A stretch of 64,000 nucleotides of DNA, taken from contig NZ_JBNNWS010000015.1 in the NCBI RefSeq assembly GCF_050281185.1, positions 62,001 through 126,000 on the forward strand, read 5' to 3'. Positions 35,132 to 43,186 of this stretch are shown piece by piece. This DNA is from Heyndrickxia sp050281185 (GTDB taxonomy: Bacteria > Bacillota > Bacilli > Bacillales > Bacillaceae_C). Each line of letters begins with the position of its first letter. The stretch's first letter is position 1. The position numbers were made by a program, and so were the translations under genes. The notes under the pieces are model-generated. The model worked only from the letters and a program-made list of their open reading frames with translations, ran no database searches and was not told where the DNA came from.

Positions 35132-36227
35132 CGGACGATTTTCTTTTATCCATGATAGTTTTTATGATTCTTATATATTGAACATCTCCCAGACCATATT
35201 GTGGGAAAAGATGAAATAAATGATTCAGCAAGTCATCTAGAGACTTATCAAGATTTTTCTTAATATAAGCTGTAATTTCGTTATCTTCCTTTAAATAATC
35301 GAAATAAAGATTTATTCCCTGATACATGACTGGAATTAATTGAACATTAGGAATACGATGTTGAATCAGAACTTGTTCATAAATTTCTTTATATCTATCT
35401 AGTTGTATTTCAATTTCTTCCACATCATAAGTCGTTTCCTTTACCATATGGTAGTATACTTTTCCTTTATACCCAACTTGATCCAGATATGCTAGTACTG
35501 TAAGTAAATTCATCTGACAAAACATGTCATCTCCAAACCATAAAACAATGCATTTATATTGTTTTTCAAACAGTGGTTTTAAAGTGTTAATAGTAATTTT
35601 CTCATATTCCTTTAAAGATACTTGATGTCCTGACGCTCTTATTTTATTAAATTCGTCACTAAATATTGTAGAACAGGTATCATTGGAACACATGGCTTCA
35701 TTAAAAGGAACATAGTCACTTTGTCCCATTAACTGCTGTGAAAAAAATTCTTCATACATCTTCTGTCCGTTTAAAATATTCAATATATCTTGATCAAACT
35801 GTTCAGCGATTTTACTTTGTAAAGTTTCGATTTTTAATTTCTGAGAAATTTCCAAAATATATCCCTCCTTTATACCAGTCATATTGAGTTTCACAAAGGA
35901 TTGCAGTGGCATCGGATTTTTTCTAAATGTATTAGGACTAATACCGAATGTACGTTTGAAAGCTCTTGTAAAAGCTTCTTGAGACGAATACCCATATTTA
36001 ATCGCAAGATCAATCATTTTTTGATTTGTTTTTTCAAGTTCGATAGAGGATAGATATATTTTTCTAAGTGCTAAATATCTTTTTATACTAATTCCTGTCA
36101 TTTGATGAAACTTGAAAGAACAGTAAAAAGGTGAATACCCCATATCATTTCCTAAGTTCTTTAAAGAAAAATCATCAAAAAGATGGTCTTCAATCCAATC
36201 TATCATCTCCTGGATTATATCGTTCAC
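35127..36227 (-). CDS. AraC family transcriptional regulator with C-terminal domain of unknown type
   Basis: A 366-residue protein. Residues about 5-105 are the double helix-turn-helix of AraC (SLKNLGNDMGYSPFYCSFKF, then YGYSSQEAFTRAFKRTFGIS), placed at the N-terminus. The C-terminal 260 residues contain CIVLWFGDDMFCQMNLLTVLAYL, which reminds me of DUF1835-type domains, but this is tentative. It starts at GTG with AAGGG eight nt upstream. Target genes are not evident; msrA lies upstream on the same strand 195 bp away. Confidence 0.83.
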   Translation of the reverse strand: MNDIIQEMIDWIEDHLFDDFSLKNLGNDMGYSPFYCSFKFHQMTGISIKRYLALRKIYLSSIELEKTNQKMIDLAIKYGYSSQEAFTRAFKRTFGISPNTFRKNPMPLQSFVKLNMTGIKEGYILEISQKLKIETLQSKIAEQFDQDILNILNGQKMYEEFFSQQLMGQSDYVPFNEAMCSNDTCSTIFSDEFNKIRASGHQVSLKEYEKITINTLKPLFEKQYKCIVLWFGDDMFCQMNLLTVLAYLDQVGYKGKVYYHMVKETTYDVEEIEIQLDRYKEIYEQVLIQHRIPNVQLIPVMYQGINLYFDYLKEDNEITAYIKKNLDKSLDDLLNHLFHLFPQYGLGDVQYIRIIKTIMDKRKSSG

Positions 36228-36377
36228 CCCCTAAGCCCTTACATCAATAATAAGCGAAGAGAAAATGAAATTTTTGATATAAGTTGTGTTTATTCATTAT
36301 TTAGATGGACTTGATGATAAAAATTAAGATTTATTGGAAAATGAAAGAAAGACTATAAAAACTGTGAATGGTAATAT

Positions 36378-36415
36378 AAAAATAAAAATCAGAGACATGA
36401 TTGCCCCTGATTCAT
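36378..36415 (-). terminator. terminator after msrA
   Basis: Reverse strand: AATCAG and inner GGCA pair with TGTC and CTGATT, followed by TTTATTTTT. Confidence 0.78.
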
Positions 36416-36421
36416 TTTCGG

Positions 36422-36949
36422 TTATTTCCAATTTAATTCAATAAATTCGTCTCTACCTGATTTTCTTCGGTCCTCTAAATACTCATTTTTATTTTTTTTA
36501 TAATAGTCTTGATGATAATCTTCAGCAGGGTAGAATGTCTCTGCCGGTAATATTTTAGTAACAATTGGTTTGTTGAACTTACCACTATCACCTAGTATTT
36601 GTTTCGAAGCTTCAGCAAGTTTTTTTTGCTCTTCAGTATGGTAGAAAATCACAGTGCGATATGAATCCCCGCGATCATGGAACTGACCGCCATCATCAGT
36701 TGGATCAATTTGCTGCCAATAGATGTTTAGTAACTCATTGTAACTAAATATATTTGGATCGTATGTGATCTGTACGACTTCATAATGTCCAGAAGTACCT
36801 GATTTTACATCTTGATAGGTTGGGTTTTCTATATGTCCTCCTGAATAGCCTGAAATCACTTTGTGAATTCCATCCCATTGATCAAATGGCTTTACCATGC
36901 ACCAAAAGCAGCCGCCTGCAAAAGTTGCCTTCTCTAATTGTTTTTCCAT
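36422..36949 (-). CDS. msrA: peptide methionine (S)-S-oxide reductase
   Basis: A 175-residue MsrA that repairs oxidised methionine. The catalytic motif GGCFWC has the nucleophile Cys14 and a second Cys17. Conserved GYSGGHIENPTYQDV, HYEVVQITYDP and QFHDRGDSYRT follow. No MsrB domain is fused and no msrB gene lies beside it, although many Bacillus pair msrA with msrB. Cytoplasmic. Confidence 0.95.
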   Translation of the reverse strand: MEKQLEKATFAGGCFWCMVKPFDQWDGIHKVISGYSGGHIENPTYQDVKSGTSGHYEVVQITYDPNIFSYNELLNIYWQQIDPTDDGGQFHDRGDSYRTVIFYHTEEQKKLAEASKQILGDSGKFNKPIVTKILPAETFYPAEDYHQDYYKKNKNEYLEDRRKSGRDEFIELNWK

Positions 36950-37067
36950 TTAGCATCCCCACAATCCAATTTCATAAAAAGTTTATTATATTCGGATAAT
37001 ATCATTTTTTTATGATATAAAGCAATTAAAGAGACTATCTTTCTTATTTTTATTTTTTTGATGAGGG

Positions 37068-37096
37068 TTGACACTAGTGTGTATTAAACATATAAT
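37068..37096 (+). promoter_or_regulatory. consensus sigma-A promoter of the GntR/ABC operon
   Basis: TTGACA, 17 bp, TATAAT, a perfect match to consensus, so tight repression is likely needed. Operator 1 overlaps the -10. Confidence 0.88.
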
Positions 37097-37100
37097 ACAC
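37079..37100 (+). promoter_or_regulatory. operator 1 for the YtrA-type regulator
   Basis: GTGTATTA-N6-TAATACAC, perfect 8-bp arms, overlapping spacer and -10 box. Confidence 0.8.
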
Positions 37101-37107
37101 CTATAAA

Positions 37108-37129
37108 GTGTATGAACCGAATAATACAT
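37108..37129 (+). promoter_or_regulatory. operator 2
   Basis: GTGTATGA-N6-TAATACAT, same spacing as operator 1 with two arm mismatches. Confidence 0.7.
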
Positions 37130-37146
37130 ACATCTTTCTAATCTTA

Positions 37147-37168
37147 GTGTATGAACTATATAATACAC
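37147..37168 (+). promoter_or_regulatory. operator 3
   Basis: GTGTATGA-N6-TAATACAC, one arm mismatch; ends 22 bp before the start codon of the regulator. Confidence 0.75.
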
Positions 37169-37190
37169 ACAATAAACTGGAGATGTTTCT

Positions 37191-37580
37191 ATGAAGATTA
37201 ACTTTAATAATCGTGATCCTGTATACGTACAGGTTGTACGATATTTTAAGGAACAAATAGCAATTGGCATGCTAGAAGGCGGGCAAGAAATTCCGTCACG
37301 AAGGGAGCTTGCTTCGATGTTGAAAATTAATCCGAATACGGCGCAAAGAGCCTATAAAGAAATGGAGGAACAAGGGTTGATCCATACAGAAAAAAATTTT
37401 CCAAGTCGAATTACTAATGATGATGCAATACTAAGTAAAGTACGAACAGAATTAATCATGGAAGCAGTTGATTCTTTCGTTCAATCGATACGACCAATTA
37501 ATGTTCCAGTTGAAGAGCTGCTGGACCTAGTAAAAGCGAAATATAATTCAACCGGCAAAGAAAGGGAGGAAATCGAGTGA
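37191..37580 (+). CDS. GntR family regulator, YtrA subfamily
   Basis: A 129-residue protein of the short YtrA type: a winged helix at residues about 8-75 (PSRRELASMLKINPNTAQRA, EMEEQGLI) and a short C-terminal helix pair for dimerisation. YtrA proteins repress the ABC operon they head and respond to cell-wall-active peptides. Three palindromes of the same pattern precede it, so autorepression is very likely. GGAG lies upstream of the ATG; its end overlaps the next gene by four bases. Confidence 0.9.
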   Translation: MKINFNNRDPVYVQVVRYFKEQIAIGMLEGGQEIPSRRELASMLKINPNTAQRAYKEMEEQGLIHTEKNFPSRITNDDAILSKVRTELIMEAVDSFVQSIRPINVPVEELLDLVKAKYNSTGKEREEIE

Positions 37581-38266
37581 TTGAAGTACAAAATGTAACC
37601 AAAAAGTTTGGCCGTAAAAAGGTGTTAAATGGTATATCCTTTACGGCAAAAAAAGGCGAGATTACCAGTTTGATTGGAATTAATGGTGTGGGAAAAACGA
37701 CTACCTTGAAAGCCATTTTGGGCCTTACACCTATCAATAGTGGAAGTATTTTAATTGATGGTGAAAAGTTGAATAAAAATAGTTATGAAAAAATAACGTT
37801 TATTCCTGATGCAATTACTGTTCTCCCGCAAATGACCATTCATGATGCTATGGTTTTTATGAACGACTTCTATCGAAGTTGGAATCAAAACCGAGCAAAT
37901 GATCTACTTAGTTTTTTTAAATTAGATAAAAGTAACCGTATATCTGAATTATCAAAAGGAAATGTAGCAAAGGTAAATTTATTATTAGGACTGTGCCTGG
38001 ATGTTGATTATGTTTTAATGGATGAACCTTTCTCAGGGATCGATATTTTCAGTAGAGAGCAAATTGCAGAAGTTTTCACGAGTCATCTTGTTGAAGACAG
38101 AGGTGTCATTATTACAACCCATGAGATTAATGATATTGAACATCTAATTGATAAAGTAGTCTTAATGGAAAATGGAACAGTTTTAAAGGAATTTAATACC
38201 GAGGAAAAAAGGCTTACTGAAGGGAAATCAGTTGTCGATGTTATGAGAGAGGTGTACCAGCCATGA
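37577..38266 (+). CDS. ABC transporter ATP-binding protein
   Basis: A 229-residue ABC ATPase, Walker A GINGVGKTT, signature LSKGNVAK (a variant of LSGGQ often seen in YtrB-like proteins), Walker B YVLMDEPFSGID, switch TTHEI. It pairs with the permease encoded next. GTG start after GGGAGG. Probably an export or sensing transporter for cell-envelope stress, by analogy with ytr operons. Confidence 0.9.
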   Translation: MIEVQNVTKKFGRKKVLNGISFTAKKGEITSLIGINGVGKTTTLKAILGLTPINSGSILIDGEKLNKNSYEKITFIPDAITVLPQMTIHDAMVFMNDFYRSWNQNRANDLLSFFKLDKSNRISELSKGNVAKVNLLLGLCLDVDYVLMDEPFSGIDIFSREQIAEVFTSHLVEDRGVIITTHEINDIEHLIDKVVLMENGTVLKEFNTEEKRLTEGKSVVDVMREVYQP

Positions 38267-39093
38267 ACAAATTTTTAAAGCTAGTAAACTTTGAAATGAA
38301 TCGTTTTAGAAAGTTTTTCTTGATATTATTAGGAATCACACTCACGCTTCAATTTGTTGGTGTAGTTGTAGAATCTATGATCTATACGAATAAAGCAAAA
38401 CAATTGATGAATGAACAATCAATGACAGCTGCACAATACGTGCAGGATTACGGTCATATGGCTTTCACGCATATTATAAACACCTTATGGTTTCTAGGTC
38501 CTATTGCTATTTGTAGTGTAGCCATTACTTTTTATATCTTCCTTATTTGGTATCGTGATTGGTTTGGCAAAAACACATTTATTTATAGATTATTAATGCT
38601 GCCAACTTCAAGACTAAATCTTTTCTTGTCGAAAGCAATAACGATATTTTTATTAGTGCTTGGATTAATTGCTTTTCAACTAATCATATTACCATTAGAA
38701 AATGCCGTATTAAAGGGGATTGTTCCTAGTGAATTGAGATATGATCTGGAATTGAGGGAGATACTTTCCGTTAAATATATTAATTTTATCATTCCCAGTT
38801 CTTTTTTTGAATTTTTTCTTCATTATGGTACGGGGCTTATTGCGATCTTCGTTATTTTTACAGGGATCTTATTTGAGAGAAGTTATCGCTTAAAAGGTAT
38901 CGTTATTGGAATTCTTTATACCATTGGCGCTGCAATAGTACTTTTTTCACCCTATCTAGTGGAGATGATTTTTCATAAAAATCTTCTTTATCCCATTGAA
39001 ATTTTTGTATTATTATTGATCACGGGTGTCATCGTGCTTTTAGGTTCATTATATATAAGTGGTTATTTATTAAAGAAAAAGGTAACGGTTTAG
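38263..39093 (+). CDS. ABC transporter permease
   Basis: A 276-residue membrane protein with about six segments in the ABC-2-like layout (N-terminal segment at 15-40, a pair near 75-135, three near the C-terminus). No conserved catalytic motif. Its position directly after the ATPase with an ATGA overlap marks it as the membrane part. Substrate unknown. Confidence 0.82.
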   Translation: MNKFLKLVNFEMNRFRKFFLILLGITLTLQFVGVVVESMIYTNKAKQLMNEQSMTAAQYVQDYGHMAFTHIINTLWFLGPIAICSVAITFYIFLIWYRDWFGKNTFIYRLLMLPTSRLNLFLSKAITIFLLVLGLIAFQLIILPLENAVLKGIVPSELRYDLELREILSVKYINFIIPSSFFEFFLHYGTGLIAIFVIFTGILFERSYRLKGIVIGILYTIGAAIVLFSPYLVEMIFHKNLLYPIEIFVLLLITGVIVLLGSLYISGYLLKKKVTV

Positions 39094-39102
39094 GAGGGCA
39101 AT

Positions 39103-40308
39103 ATGAAACGTTATATTAGTTCAATCATTATTGTAGCAGTCGTGGTATTTAGCATCGGCACCTTTTATATTTATTCAGCGGTTTCAGCTAGTCCCTTTCC
39201 ACATTTAAAAATAGTAGGAGAAAGTGGAAATGAAAAGGAAATTAAGTCGCTCATTATTACAGGAGATTATCAATTAGGTCAGGATCATGATAACTTTGAA
39301 TTGTCATTAAAAAGTACGGTTTATAATAGCGAAAGATCTTTTCTAGATAAACTAGATAACGAAACAAATAAGATTAAACAGCTAAGAAAACAATATCGAA
39401 ATTTTATGCGAGGGAAGATGGGTTTAGATTCTTTTTATGAGGATCAAGATATCCTGATTTATGCGGATACTAATTCAAGTTGGAATGGTATGGATGGTAA
39501 CACTAAGTTAGAAATTTCAATGCTAGATAAAAAAGACAAAAAGAAAACAAGTTTTGAAATCCCTCTTTCAAATCAATTTCGTTATGCATTTGTTCAGGAT
39601 GTACAGCGAGTTGGAAAACAATTGAAAGTAATTACAGAAAATATGCGAAAACAAAATATAAATAATGAAAATGAAAACAACGAGTTACATGTGTACACCA
39701 TTAACTATTCTAATAAAAAGCTTGTTAATGATGAAGTCATTAAATCTTACAACATAGAGAATGTAAATACATACAGTCAATTTCAAAAGATTCCAGTTAT
39801 AGATGAAACAGCTCCAAGTAAATATGTTTTATTTAATAATTCTTTAATTAAAAGTACTGATCAAGGAGAAGAGGAAGTTGTAAAAAGTGAGCTTATTGCT
39901 TATAACACTGAAACTTCTGAAAAAGAAATCATTAAACTCCCGAAAAAAATAAATATTGATCAAATTTCGTCTTTTAATGGAGATATCATATATATTGTTT
40001 CCAGAAATACAAGTGGATTGAAAGTAATATCCTATAATTTCGAGAGTCAAAAAGTAATAAGTGAAATAAAAATACAAATACAAAACACAGAAAATATGGA
40101 TATAGAAGATATAGTATATAAAATCAAAAATGAAAAACTCTTTATTATTACATCTAATAAGGGTAATAAAAAAAATGCTAATGTCTTAGTTTATGATATA
40201 GATACAGGTGAATCCCTTTTTAAAGGTAAAATTGTGGAGAATGACCAAAAAGATAATGAGACGAAGAAAAAATCCTCTATATGGCTTTATGACATAGATT
40301 TCAATTAA
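39103..40308 (+). CDS. secreted or membrane-anchored protein of unknown function in the ABC operon
   Basis: A 401-residue protein with an N-terminal hydrophobic segment (about residues 5-28, ending AVSASP) and a large extracytoplasmic part rich in beta-type segments with repeated I-Y-x-V patterns (DIIYIVSRNTSG, VISYNFESQK, VLVYDIDTGES), which suggest a beta-propeller-like fold. I do not recognise a family. It follows the permease by nine nt, so it may be an accessory or sensor subunit. AGGAGG precedes the ATG. Confidence 0.75.
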   Translation: MKRYISSIIIVAVVVFSIGTFYIYSAVSASPFPHLKIVGESGNEKEIKSLIITGDYQLGQDHDNFELSLKSTVYNSERSFLDKLDNETNKIKQLRKQYRNFMRGKMGLDSFYEDQDILIYADTNSSWNGMDGNTKLEISMLDKKDKKKTSFEIPLSNQFRYAFVQDVQRVGKQLKVITENMRKQNINNENENNELHVYTINYSNKKLVNDEVIKSYNIENVNTYSQFQKIPVIDETAPSKYVLFNNSLIKSTDQGEEEVVKSELIAYNTETSEKEIIKLPKKINIDQISSFNGDIIYIVSRNTSGLKVISYNFESQKVISEIKIQIQNTENMDIEDIVYKIKNEKLFIITSNKGNKKNANVLVYDIDTGESLFKGKIVENDQKDNETKKKSSIWLYDIDFN

Positions 40309-40311
40309 CGT

Positions 40312-40349
40312 AAAAAGCCATCATTGGAAAAATAATGGTGGCTTTTTGG
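40312..40349 (+). terminator. terminator of the GntR/ABC operon
   Basis: 13-bp stem AAAAGCCATCATT / AATGGTGGCTTTT with one G-T pair and a T-tail. Confidence 0.88.
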
Positions 40350-40445
40350 AAATTATCTGAAACTTTTTATGGGTGTCATCCGTCTAATATATGGAGATAT
40401 TTTGAAAATGTAGGAACTATTAATTAATAGGGGGGGATCAATTTG

Positions 40446-41054
40446 ATGGTTCGGAATAAAATTGACAAACATATAAAACGAATTCTAACTCCAGTATTAA
40501 AAGAATTTGGTTTTACGAGTGTTAATAGCAGGAATTATTACACGTTACATAATGACTGTATTTGGGTATTTAATATTTATCATGTAGGAAAATATTATTC
40601 CGAATTATCAGGTTGGCCAGCACAATCCTTAAATGCAACCGTAGGTATTTATTTTGATTTTATTCCTCCTGAGTGGGATGAAGTAGATAGATATGAAAAA
40701 TTTCCTAAATATTATGATTGTCAATTACAAATGGAATTATCTAGTCAATTAGATGCTAAGACTAAAGTTCATCAATTCGATCGGGAGAAAGAAAATGTTT
40801 GGTGGTTTAATTCTGATGGAAATAATATAGAAGATGTAATAGATGATATTAGAAATTCTTTTATAACAACGGGTTTGCCATGGTTGAAAAAGTATTCAAA
40901 TATTGAAAGTGCTTTTGAAAAAATTGAAGGAGAAATGAATTCATACCATAAATTTTATAAAGCAAAATTTTTTGCTAAACACTTAAATCAATGGGATAAG
41001 TATGAAAAATATAATCATTTATTTAAGGTCGAAGCCAATAAATTTGGTGAGTGA
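40446..41054 (+). CDS. DUF4304 domain protein
   Basis: About 202 residues. The opening IDKHIKRILTPVLKEFGF followed by a tyrosine/tryptophan-rich barrel-like region (NDCIWVFNIYHVGKYYSEL) matches DUF4304. Members are scattered in Firmicutes and some lie near toxin-immunity loci, but no toxin gene is visible here. A run of seven G bases is the ribosome site; TTG at 40443 or ATG at 40446 could start. Monocistronic. Confidence 0.72.
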   Translation: MVRNKIDKHIKRILTPVLKEFGFTSVNSRNYYTLHNDCIWVFNIYHVGKYYSELSGWPAQSLNATVGIYFDFIPPEWDEVDRYEKFPKYYDCQLQMELSSQLDAKTKVHQFDREKENVWWFNSDGNNIEDVIDDIRNSFITTGLPWLKKYSNIESAFEKIEGEMNSYHKFYKAKFFAKHLNQWDKYEKYNHLFKVEANKFGE

Positions 41055-41109
41055 AAAAATTTAGTCAAAGACAAAAGGTGAAAGTTACTGACCAGCTAAA
41101 TAGCGGAAA

Positions 41110-41156
41110 GAAACCATATAGAATATTATTTCAAAAAATTCTATATGGTTTTTATT
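41110..41156 (+). terminator. terminator after the DUF4304 gene
   Basis: 14-bp perfect stem AAACCATATAGAAT / ATTCTATATGGTTT with T-tail. Confidence 0.92.
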
Positions 41157-41225
41157 ATGAATAACTCCTGATTCTTAATAAATAATAACAACGTAAAGAT
41201 TATTTCAAACCAGGAGGGATTGTTA

Positions 41226-41870
41226 ATGCAATATCAGCAAGGACAAGGTCAAACACATCAAAATATGCAAACAGGCAGTGTTCCCCAACAAATGAACCAT
41301 GGTGGTCACGAGATCATGGATGTGGGAGAAGTATTATCTGGTGCAATTGGAGCAATGAATCAGTATACACTCCTTCGTGATCATGTACAAGATCCGGAAT
41401 TGCGTAATATTCTCGATCGCCAATATCAATTTATGCAAAATGAATACAATACAACTGTAGATTGCTTTCAATCTGGACAAGATCCTGCTAGACCTACTCA
41501 AACCTATAATATGCAACAGGACAACAACTTTATCTACGGATTGACGCCAACTCAGCCGAAAAAGCCATTGCAATCCGCATCAGAAATAACAGATGAATGT
41601 ATTTCAGGACTCATGCTTGGAGCAGTTAAATCTTGTGCATCAATGAAAACGATGGCAGCATGTGAAACAACAAATCCTGTTGTTCGAAGAGTATTAGCTG
41701 ATTCAGTACCAAATGACATTGAAATGGCATACGAACTTTCTATTTATCAAAACAAGCATCATTATTATCAAGTACCTCAATATTCTCAGCAGGATATGCA
41801 GCAAATGCTAAATGCCTATGCACCTGCACAAGCGCCAACTCAAATGCCAAATAATAATATGACTCACTAA
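41226..41870 (+). CDS. CotF-family spore coat protein
   Basis: A 214-residue protein with a Gln/His/Met-rich N-terminus, a four-helix Coat_F/ferritin-like region (EVLSGAIGAMNQYTLLRDHV; EITDECISGLMLGAVKSCAS) repeated twice, and a Gln/Pro-rich C-terminus. Such proteins coat the spore and are made in the mother cell. ATG at 41226 is eight nt after AGGAGG. A late-sporulation promoter is expected but not clearly visible. Confidence 0.82.
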   Translation: MQYQQGQGQTHQNMQTGSVPQQMNHGGHEIMDVGEVLSGAIGAMNQYTLLRDHVQDPELRNILDRQYQFMQNEYNTTVDCFQSGQDPARPTQTYNMQQDNNFIYGLTPTQPKKPLQSASEITDECISGLMLGAVKSCASMKTMAACETTNPVVRRVLADSVPNDIEMAYELSIYQNKHHYYQVPQYSQQDMQQMLNAYAPAQAPTQMPNNNMTH

Positions 41871-41891
41871 AAAATATTCATATTATATTAG

Positions 41892-41921
41892 CAAAACACC
41901 ATTCAATTGAGTGGTGTTTTG
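41892..41921 (+). terminator. terminator after the CotF-like gene
   Basis: Stem CAAAACACCA / TGGTGTTTTG followed by TCGTGTTTATTT. Confidence 0.8.
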
Positions 41922-41999
41922 TCGTGTTTATTTGTGTTAAAATAGAGGTTGGTATCTATTACATATAGAAATAAATTTTTTAATACAAGGAGAAGAATG

Positions 42000-42926
42000 A
42001 TGGGTAAAATATTAATTTTTGGACATAAAAATCCTGACACTGATTCGATTTGTTCTGCGATTGCATATGCAGAACTAAAAATGAAATTAGGCTGGGAAGT
42101 TGAGCCGGTTCGTTTAGGCGAAATAAACGGAGAAACAAAGTACGCTCTTGAACAATTCGGAGTAGATGCACCGCGTTTAGTACAAACTGTTGCAGGTGAA
42201 GGTAATGGTGTCATTTTAGTTGATCATAATGAACGCCAACAAAGTGCAGATGATATTGATCAAGTAAAAGTGCTAGAGGTGATTGATCATCACCGTATTG
42301 CTAATTTTGAAACTAGTGATCCATTGTATTATCGTGCGGAACCTGTTGGCTGTACAGCAACGATTTTAAATAAAATGTATAAAGAAAATGGAGTTTCTAT
42401 TACAAAAGAAACAGCAGGACTTATGCTATCAGCGATCATTTCTGATTCCCTATTGTTCAAGTCACCTACTTGCACTGAGGAAGATGTAAAAGCAGCTAAA
42501 GAATTAGCAGAAATTGCTGAAGTGGATGTAGATAGTTATGGTTTAGCTATGTTGAAAGCTGGTGCTAATTTAAGTGATAAAACTATCCAACAATTAATAT
42601 CTCTTGATGCAAAAGAATTCCAAATGGGAGATCATAAAGTAGAAATTGCTCAAGTGAATGCTATTGATACAAATGACGTTTTATCACGTAAGGAAGAATT
42701 AGAAACAGCTTTATCAAACAAGATTTCAGAAAAGAACTTAGATTTATTCCTATTTGTTGTAACAGACATTTTGAAAAGTGAGTCAATCGCTGTTGCACTA
42801 GGAAAAGCAACAAGTGCAGTTGAAACTGCATTCAATGTAAAATTAGAAAATAACACAGCTACATTAAAAGGTGTCGTATCACGTAAAAAGCAAATAGTAC
42901 CTCAACTTACAGATGCTTTAAAATAA
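42000..42926 (+). CDS. ppaC: manganese-dependent inorganic pyrophosphatase
   Basis: A 308-residue family II pyrophosphatase of the DHH superfamily. Metal-site motifs are GHKNPDTDSICS, DHNERQQS and the DHH signature IDHHRIANFE; the substrate-binding SRKKQ lies at the C-terminus. It hydrolyses pyrophosphate and needs manganese, so it links to the mnt genes only through the metal. ATG 42000 is seven nt after AAGGAG; ATG 41997 is also possible. Length equals that of B. subtilis PpaC. Confidence 0.96.
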   Translation: MGKILIFGHKNPDTDSICSAIAYAELKMKLGWEVEPVRLGEINGETKYALEQFGVDAPRLVQTVAGEGNGVILVDHNERQQSADDIDQVKVLEVIDHHRIANFETSDPLYYRAEPVGCTATILNKMYKENGVSITKETAGLMLSAIISDSLLFKSPTCTEEDVKAAKELAEIAEVDVDSYGLAMLKAGANLSDKTIQQLISLDAKEFQMGDHKVEIAQVNAIDTNDVLSRKEELETALSNKISEKNLDLFLFVVTDILKSESIAVALGKATSAVETAFNVKLENNTATLKGVVSRKKQIVPQLTDALK

Positions 42927-42928
42927 AA

Positions 42929-43079
42929 AGAAAAGCGGAAGCGCCTTGCTCATCGACGTACGTACTGGAGGGACTTTGACTGAGATAAAGGAAACACGAT
43001 GAGCCGCAGGCGAATCGATGTTGACTTATCGTAGGGAGAAGTCCTGAAGTACGCTAGTCGATAGGCGCTGGAGCTAGAC
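42929..43079. repeat. dispersed ~150-bp palindromic element, copy 3 (inverted)
   Basis: Reverse orientation relative to copies 1 and 2. Ends in GATAGGCGCTGGAGCTAGAC; starts AAGAAAAGCGGAAGCGCC. Shares the internal block around GACTGAGATAAAGGAAACA. It lies directly after the ppaC stop codon. Confidence 0.85.
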
Positions 43080-43140
43080 AACGCAGACACTTTTAGTAAC
43101 TTACATCCATTTAAAAATTAAATATTTTCTTACCTTTTGA

Positions 43141-43186
43141 AAAAAATCGGTAAAGGAACGTACATAATTTCCTTTACCGATTTTTT
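43141..43186. terminator. bidirectional terminator between ppaC and the transglutaminase-like gene
   Basis: 18-bp stem AAAAAATCGGTAAAGGAA / TTCCTTTACCGATTTTTT, T-tail on both strands. Confidence 0.93.
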
